Of a stretch of 24,404 bases of DNA, positions 21,620 to 24,404 are shown piece after piece. Position numbers and translations under genes: made by a program. Under the pieces are notes generated by a model, which saw nothing but the letters and a program-made list of their open reading frames with translations, ran no database searches and was not told the origin of the DNA. Origin of the DNA: a virus; IMG/VR virus record IMGVR_UViG_3300049479_000025, positions 1 to 24,404 of that record; one strand, 5' to 3'. The first letter of the stretch is position 1. Each line of letters starts with the position of its first letter.

Positions 21620-21887
21620 CATCACCCCTTGCTCTGATTGCGTCGGCGCACCGTTTAGCACCTTCAGCAATACGCAGTAGCCCTGGATTGCCTTGTGGCA
21701 GATAAAACGCTTCTTGGTGATAAGCCTCTTGCGCCTCTTCTAAACACACCTTCGCACACGCCTCACGCTCTGCTTGCATGAGTGCCAATGCAAACTTAAT
21801 CAGGCCATCGTCCTTGAAGTTCCAGCGTCCAAAGTCGTCCTGCCATCCGTACTGGTCTGCCAGATCAAAGATTTCCTCGTCGGTCAT
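21606..21887 (-). CDS. Small phage protein starting MTDEEIF
   Basis: A 93-aa protein. The ATG at 21887 is chosen over one two codons earlier because it gives the ATGA overlap with the previous gene and a good distance (7 nt) to GGGGG. It begins M-T-D-E-E-I-F-D-L-A-D-Q-Y, the same motif as in the two genes downstream, and continues with A-L-M-Q-A-E-R-E-A-C-A-K-V-C and G-A-K-R-C-A-D-A-I-R-A-R-G, a helical pattern common in small phage and prophage proteins. Function unknown. Confidence 0.65.
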   Translation of the reverse strand: MTDEEIFDLADQYGWQDDFGRWNFKDDGLIKFALALMQAEREACAKVCLEEAQEAYHQEAFYLPQGNPGLLRIAEGAKRCADAIRARGDDGTQ

Positions 21888-22129
21888 AGCCATACCCCCA
21901 TCACATTTTTAGAATACTTCTTAGCCAGTTTCACAGGGTTAGTAGGAAGGATCGTAGCGTATACCTTCCTCCAGTTTACAGTCCCAATGTCCTCGTCCCT
22001 ACGGATCAACAGACCCTGGCGCTGGAGGGACAAGACCTTGGCGCTCATCGTCCGGTCTGGAGTCCCGAACTTCTTGCAGAGTTCTTTCATCGTCCGAGGT
22101 TTATAACAATAATCAAGGATTTCCTGCAT
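21884..22129 (-). CDS. Winged-helix DNA-binding protein
   Basis: An 81-aa protein; ATG 17 nt inside the gene upstream, G-rich stretch 3-8 nt before it. I-L-D-Y-C-Y-K-P-R-T-M-K-E-L-C-K-K-F-G (4-22) and R-T-M-S-A-K-V-L-S-L-Q-R-Q-G-L-L-I-R-R (26-44) form a winged helix-turn-helix. The C-terminal basic tail (V-K-L-A-K-K-Y-S-K) may help DNA binding. It is one of two small wHTH proteins in this block; the pair may act in early regulation, which is inference. Confidence 0.65.
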   Translation of the reverse strand: MQEILDYCYKPRTMKELCKKFGTPDRTMSAKVLSLQRQGLLIRRDEDIGTVNWRKVYATILPTNPVKLAKKYSKNVMGVWL

Positions 22130-22370
22130 TTTGCCCCCACCATAGTGTTAGACATGCGCCTTCGAGGTCTTTGTGTACTCGCTTGGTGTTCAGCGCTGCC
22201 TCCCAGCCCTGCTCGTAAGCTCGCACCAGTTCCTCGTTGGTTGGTTTGTCGTGAGCCACAGTCCACATAATTAAAGCCACCATGATCCCTACTAAGAGAG
22301 GTAGGTAGGAATATGGGCGCTGAGGCTTCCATCGGAGTTTCTCAGGAATATCACTGTCTGGTTTTCGCAT
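22113..22370 (-). CDS. Single-pass membrane protein, unknown
   Basis: An 85-aa protein; ATG with GGAG 8 nt upstream. A basic N-terminus (about 1-20) precedes one hydrophobic helix, L-P-L-L-V-G-I-M-V-A-L-I-M-W-T-V-A (23-39), so the N-terminus is predicted to stay in the cytoplasm and the C-terminal 45 residues to face the periplasm. The C-terminal part has E-E-L-V-R-A-Y-E-Q-G-W-E-A-A-L. It overlaps the end of the upstream gene by 79 nt. Roles such as superinfection exclusion or host takeover are possible but unproven. Confidence 0.6.
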   Translation of the reverse strand: MRKPDSDIPEKLRWKPQRPYSYLPLLVGIMVALIMWTVAHDKPTNEELVRAYEQGWEAALNTKRVHKDLEGACLTLWWGQNAGNP

Positions 22371-22492
22371 CGGTTCTTCTCCACCATTTCTCGTTTGAAC
22401 TCAGGGGTGCAGTCAGCACATGGGCCAAGGCTGGGAGGCTCTGTCCGAGCAGCCTCCCTCCACTCCTCAAACTGCTGCCGTGTAAAACACAT
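22292..22492 (-). CDS. Small Cys4 phage protein
   Basis: A 66-aa protein. The ATG at 22492 with AGGGGG 8 nt upstream is preferred to a TTG 11 codons earlier. M-C-F-T-R-Q-Q-F-E-E-W-R-E-A-A-R, P-C-A-D-C-T-P-E-F (24-32) and R-C-E-N (41-44) match small phage proteins with cysteines at 2, 25, 28 and 42, probably a zinc site. The last 26 codons overlap the membrane-protein gene. Function unknown. Confidence 0.7.
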   Translation of the reverse strand: MCFTRQQFEEWREAARTEPPSLGPCADCTPEFKREMVEKNRCENQTVIFLRNSDGSLSAHIPTYLS

Positions 22493-22511
22493 GGGGTATT
22501 CCCCCTTGAAT

Positions 22512-23018
22512 TTAGGCTTCTGCAAGGCTCTGCTTCCTTTGATCTTTAGCTGCCGTGATCTTTGAGAGTGCCTCCTGATCCCCGTTGAACTGGCGCACTG
22601 CTGCCTGGAACACTACCTGTAGGGCAGGGATAGACGGAGCCGCCAGAATCGCTTCTATGGCCTTGGCTGGGTCTTTCTTCTGCTGGACTATGGCGTTCTG
22701 TACTTCGTTGGCACTAGCGAACTCTGAGCCACCAAAGCCAGCACCTGCTAACGCACGACCGATTGCAGAGGTCTCGCAGTTCTCTAAAGCCGATGTTGAG
22801 TTGATCTGTGAGGCTTTGCGCTTTTCTTCTGCGTGGCCCGTAGAGATGGTGCGCCCAGAGTCGTCCATAATACTAGCGAGCATCACAACCTCGTCTGCGT
22901 CCCTATGCACGATTGTTGTGACTATTGACCAGTTGGGGTGCTTGTCCCGAAACTGCTGGACTCGGAGGGCGACTGTCATGTACTCCTTGCCCCGAATGTT
23001 TACGATACCCGTGTTCAT
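22512..23018 (-). CDS. Putative single-strand DNA annealing (ERF/Rad52-like) protein
   Basis: A 168-aa protein; ATG with AAGGAG 7 nt upstream, ATGA overlap with the gene before. Residues 1-110 have a beta-beta pattern (G-K-E-Y-M-T-V-A-L-R-V-Q-Q-F, I-V-H-R-D-A-D-E-V-V-M-L-A), G-H-A-E-E (61-65), then S-A-L-E-N-C-E-T-S-A-I-G-R-A-L-A-G-A-G-F (75-94). This N/Y-x-E-x-x-E-T-S-A-(I/V)-G-R-A-L pattern I associate with ERF/Rad52-type phage annealing proteins. The C-terminal 50 residues are a helical, Gln/Lys-rich tail. Such a protein would anneal single strands in recombination-dependent replication. An unrelated ssDNA-linked family is possible. Confidence 0.55.
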   Translation of the reverse strand: MNTGIVNIRGKEYMTVALRVQQFRDKHPNWSIVTTIVHRDADEVVMLASIMDDSGRTISTGHAEEKRKASQINSTSALENCETSAIGRALAGAGFGGSEFASANEVQNAIVQQKKDPAKAIEAILAAPSIPALQVVFQAAVRQFNGDQEALSKITAAKDQRKQSLAEA

Positions 23019-23206
23019 TCTTCTTCTCCTTCTGTATGGTCAAGATTTGAAACGACAATTAACGACATACACTCGTAAATCTGTTCAAGGTAATATTTCC
23101 AATCAATCAAAGCATCTAGTTGTGAAGTTCTGTCCATGTTGAAAAATTCTTGGTCAAAAGCAACATGACCTTCTCCAATGTCTGAATCCCAAATTAAACG
23201 ACTCAT
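23015..23206 (-). CDS. Small acidic protein (63 aa)
   Basis: A 63-aa protein. The ATG at 23206 with AGGAG 5 nt upstream is preferred over an earlier in-frame start. It starts M-S-R-L-I-W-D-S-D-I-G-E-G and ends in an acidic tail (H-T-E-G-E-E-E). It is rich in Asp/Glu and aromatics. I recognise no family. Its end overlaps the start of the annealing-protein gene (ATGA). Confidence 0.55.
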   Translation of the reverse strand: MSRLIWDSDIGEGHVAFDQEFFNMDRTSQLDALIDWKYYLEQIYECMSLIVVSNLDHTEGEEE

Positions 23207-23214
23207 ATCTTCTC

Positions 23215-23301
23215 CTAGAGGAACATAAACCAAATAAAGGTGACAACGAATATGGGGAACACGATTGCAAAGGCAATCCGGTCGGCAAGGGTCTCACGCA
23301 T
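23215..23301 (-). CDS. 28-aa membrane peptide
   Basis: A 28-aa open frame with GGAGG 6 nt before its ATG. It overlaps the end of the gene upstream by 8 nt; its TAG stop lies 8 nt before the next ATG, inside that gene's ribosome site. M-R-E-T-L-A-D-R is followed by about 20 hydrophobic residues (I-A-F-A-I-V-F-P-I-F-V-V then T-F-I-W-F-M-F-L). It would be a single-span inner-membrane peptide with the N-terminus inside. Too short to assign; candidates are a toxin-like, exclusion or lysis-timing peptide. Confidence 0.6.
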   Translation of the reverse strand: MRETLADRIAFAIVFPIFVVTFIWFMFL

Positions 23302-23554
23302 TCCATTCCTCCCGAAAGTGGTAAAGCTCGTCGTTAAGGGAGTCTAGGAACCTGTCGAATAGCTTTAGTTGGTACTCGCTGAGTGAGCTAGGTTTGTTGA
23401 GGAGTTCTGCCTTGAACTCGATCTGCTTGGCGATCATCCGCAGGTCTGTCTGGACTTGCTCGCAGCGCTCCTCCCACTCCTTCTGCTCTTGCTCTGCCTG
23501 CTGAACCATGTGTGAGTAGTCGTCGATCCAGCAATCTACTATTTCTTTCATCAT
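23294..23554 (-). CDS. Coiled-coil protein (86 aa)
   Basis: An 86-aa protein. Start at 23554 because AGGAG lies 6 nt upstream; a further ATG follows directly. It is almost entirely helical and charged: W-I-D-D-Y-S-H-M-V-Q-Q-A-E-Q-E-Q-K-E-W, then I-A-K-Q-I-E-F-K-A-E-L-L, ending Y-H-F-R-E-E-W-N-A. A coiled-coil dimer is likely. No family recognised. Confidence 0.6.
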   Translation of the reverse strand: MMKEIVDCWIDDYSHMVQQAEQEQKEWEERCEQVQTDLRMIAKQIEFKAELLNKPSSLSEYQLKLFDRFLDSLNDELYHFREEWNA

Positions 23555-23570
23555 CTTCTTCTCCTTAGAT

Positions 23571-23584
23571 GGGGCCGAAGCCCC
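23571..23584 (-). other. GGGGC-UUCG-GCCCC RNA hairpin
   Basis: Between two early genes the minus strand reads GGGGC, TTCG, GCCCC, a perfect 5-bp stem closed by the very stable C(UUCG)G tetraloop. No U tract follows, so it is not a classic terminator; it may protect or be processed in the mRNA. Confidence 0.65.
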
Positions 23585-23589
23585 GTTAG

Positions 23590-23844
23590 TCATCCTCTCA
23601 AATAAATCTGGTACTCACGATTTTCGTGCGGATCGCCAGGATCAGCACCAAACTCCATCTCTACCGAACAAATGAAAATGGCCGTTGGGTTGTGCGTCTT
23701 GCGGTAGCGGCAGGGCGTGTTTGCTGCATTGATACGCATGTCAATGAAAGCGTCGTCAAAAATCTCAAATGGCTTGTCAATGCCAAACTGATGAGCAACT
23801 GTCTTAATGATCTGAACTGCTTGGGGCTTTGTTACGGGTTTCAT
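23590..23844 (-). CDS. Early small protein (84 aa)
   Basis: An 84-aa protein. The ATG at 23844 with AGGAG 6 nt upstream is chosen; a longer frame upstream would run across the promoter. It has M-K-P-V-T-K-P-Q-A-V-Q-I-I-K-T-V-A-H-Q-F-G (1-21), then D-A-F-I-D-M-R-I-N and I-F-I-C-S-V-E-M-E-F-G. It is the first leftward gene after the divergent promoter. No family recognised. Confidence 0.6.
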   Translation of the reverse strand: MKPVTKPQAVQIIKTVAHQFGIDKPFEIFDDAFIDMRINAANTPCRYRKTHNPTAIFICSVEMEFGADPGDPHENREYQIYLRG

Positions 23845-23861
23845 CTTCTTCTCCTGGTTGG

Positions 23862-23890
23862 TTGTGTACTGCCATGAATAGAAGTATACA
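23862..23890 (+). promoter_or_regulatory. Candidate rightward promoter
   Basis: TTGTGT (23862-23867), a 17-nt spacer and TATACA (23885-23890) could start rightward RNA with a leader of about 65 nt before the PD-(D/E)XK-like gene. Both boxes are weak. The -10 shares the palindrome GTATAC with the leftward promoter. Confidence 0.3.
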
Positions 23891-23910
23891 GACTTCAGCA
23901 GAGAAGTAAA
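23883..23910 (-). promoter_or_regulatory. Leftward early promoter
   Basis: On the minus strand TTTACT (23910-23905), 16 nt, then TATACT (23888-23883); a start near 23876 is predicted, about 30 nt before the first leftward ATG. An A-tract upstream (23913-23930 region) resembles an UP element. Boxes match the sigma70 consensus 4/6 and 5/6. Confidence 0.6.
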
Positions 23911-23962
23911 CAACTTTTTTATTTTTTTTCTTAGGACTAACCCTGTGTTGTATATTTGAGAC

Positions 23963-24298
23963 ATGAGTCCAACACAACGCAGTCTTGCGTACATAAGAGA
24001 TCAGGGTATGAAGCCTTGGGTCTGTGAGTACTGGAACCACTTCGCCAGGAAGCGTGTAGACCTCTACGGGTGTATCGACATCCTGGCAATTGGTAACGGA
24101 GAGACATGGGCAGTACAGACCACCAGCACAGGCGTAGCCAGTAGGGTGAAGAAGATTCAGGAGTCTGAGTACTTCCCACTCATGCTGGAGTCAGGCTGGA
24201 GGGTCTTCGTACATGGCTGGGCCAAAAATACTAAGGGCGAGATGAAACATCGAGTTGTGGAGTTGACGAAGCCTGAGGAGAAGAATACAGTTGAGTAG
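23963..24298 (+). CDS. PD-(D/E)XK-like protein (nuclease fold)
   Basis: A 111-aa protein, the only complete rightward gene. It starts S-P-T-Q-R-S-L-A-Y-I-R-D-Q-G and has C-E-Y-W-N-H (21-26), R-V-D-L-Y-G-C-I-D-I-L-A-I (31-43), A-V-Q-T-T-S-T-G (50-57) and R-V-K-K-I, then S-G-W-R-V-F-V-H-G-W. From memory this is a common phage family with the D-(L/I)-x-A then V-Q-x-T-S pattern of PD-(D/E)XK nucleases, in which the usual E-x-K is Q-x-T. Activity is therefore uncertain; K63 or K64 might replace the lysine. The ribosome site is weak. It may act in recombination or degradation of host DNA. Confidence 0.6.
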   Translation: MSPTQRSLAYIRDQGMKPWVCEYWNHFARKRVDLYGCIDILAIGNGETWAVQTTSTGVASRVKKIQESEYFPLMLESGWRVFVHGWAKNTKGEMKHRVVELTKPEEKNTVE

Positions 24299-24299
24299 T

Positions 24300-24383
24300 T
24301 GCGGCTAGGGTAGCTCCCGAAAGACGGTTCACCCCTTTCCCGTTTGCCGCAGCACCTTCCGAAGGGGGAAGCTGGAAAGGGGT
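24300..24383 (+). promoter_or_regulatory. Structured leader with sequestered ribosome site
   Basis: Within 84 nt: TGCGGC/GCCGCA (24300-24305 with 24346-24351); GGG/CCC (24308-24310 with 24316-24318); AGACGG/CCGTTT (24322-24327 with 24340-24345, one wobble); CTTCC/GGAAG (24356-24360 with 24367-24371). The 12-nt loop of the third stem holds most of ACCCCTTTCC (24331-24340), perfectly complementary to GGAAAGGGGT (24374-24383), the ribosome site of the next gene. This fits a cis-acting translation control element. No known riboswitch class was matched. Confidence 0.55.
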
Positions 24384-24387
24384 TGTT

Positions 24388-24404
24388 ATGCACTTTTATA
24401 AGTT
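24388..24404 (+). CDS. Start of a rightward gene cut by the window edge
   Basis: ATG followed by H-F-Y-K to the edge; AAGGGG lies 5 nt upstream. The ribosome site is the 3' half of the 10-bp inverted repeat of the leader. Product unknown. Confidence 0.55.

Noticed and set aside
22087-22332. An 81-codon minus-strand frame within the membrane-protein gene
   Set aside because: It lies in another frame inside a better supported gene, has no ribosome site and an Arg/Gly/Ser-rich composition.
23845-23994. Long upstream extension of the first leftward early gene
   Set aside because: It would run through the promoter and A-tract and overlap the rightward gene; the internal ATG has a perfect ribosome site.
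24300-24383. Leader as a known glutamine (glnA) riboswitch
   Set aside because: GTTCACC and CCGAAGG look alike, but the required conserved G-A-C-G-G-A-A-G-T-A-G-G part is missing.
24331-24390. The 10-bp inverted repeat as a rightward terminator
   Set aside because: No T tract follows the stem; instead a start codon follows at ribosome-site distance.

Overview
This window is a piece of a tailed double-stranded DNA phage (Caudoviricetes), most likely a podovirus-type virion or a prophage of that kind. The evidence is a compact head and neck block in the order terminase small subunit, terminase large subunit, P22-like portal, scaffold, SU10/DUF5309-type major capsid protein, SU10-type adaptor and P22 gp10-like tail hub. 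No tail tape measure, sheath, tube or baseplate genes are seen. Coding density is very high, Shine-Dalgarno sites are strong (AGGAG), and no tRNA, rRNA, CRISPR array or insertion sequence was found. The host cannot be named from sequence; the style fits a proteobacterial phage, which is inference only.

Layout. Nearly everything is on the minus strand and is read from right to left. (1) About 23.85-24.40 kb: a divergent control region. A sigma70-like promoter fires leftward. A PD-(D/E)XK-like gene is read rightward, followed by an 84-nt structured leader whose 10-bp inverted repeat covers the ribosome binding site of the next rightward gene, which is cut by the window edge. (2) About 20.7-23.85 kb: an early/accessory run of very small genes: a putative single-strand annealing protein, winged-helix proteins, Cys4 proteins, paralogues sharing a TDEEI motif, a 56-aa protein and a 28-aa membrane peptide. 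(3) 20.66-20.75 kb: a candidate promoter, a hairpin and a textbook terminator in front of the next block, a possible gate for late expression. (4) About 17.0-20.65 kb: small conserved phage proteins, an apparent HNH endonuclease insertion, a glycan-type enzyme candidate and a ParB-methyltransferase fusion. (5) About 11.1-17.0 kb: packaging and head genes, ending in a strong terminator just after the capsid gene. (6) 0-11.1 kb: a GT2-type glycosyltransferase, neck, tail hub, fibre-like proteins and large virion or ejection-type proteins.

How it works together. TerS and TerL package DNA through the portal into a capsid built on the scaffold. The adaptor and gp10-like hub close the neck. C1q-like, Gp80-like and repeat proteins probably decorate or extend the tail, and the large Ala/Gln/Gly-rich proteins at the left are candidates for ejected internal proteins. 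The methyltransferase and the two glycan-type enzymes suggest modification of DNA and of surface sugars, for defence evasion or host recognition. Genes in the late block are often coupled by TAATG junctions, while the accessory block uses ATGA.

The points most worth checking are the structured leader at the right edge, the HNH insertion whose ancestral junction can be rebuilt from the sequence, the promoter-hairpin-terminator gate, and the exact 20-residue and 10-residue periodicity of the 222-aa virion protein. Replication, lysis and integration genes lie outside the window or are not recognisable.
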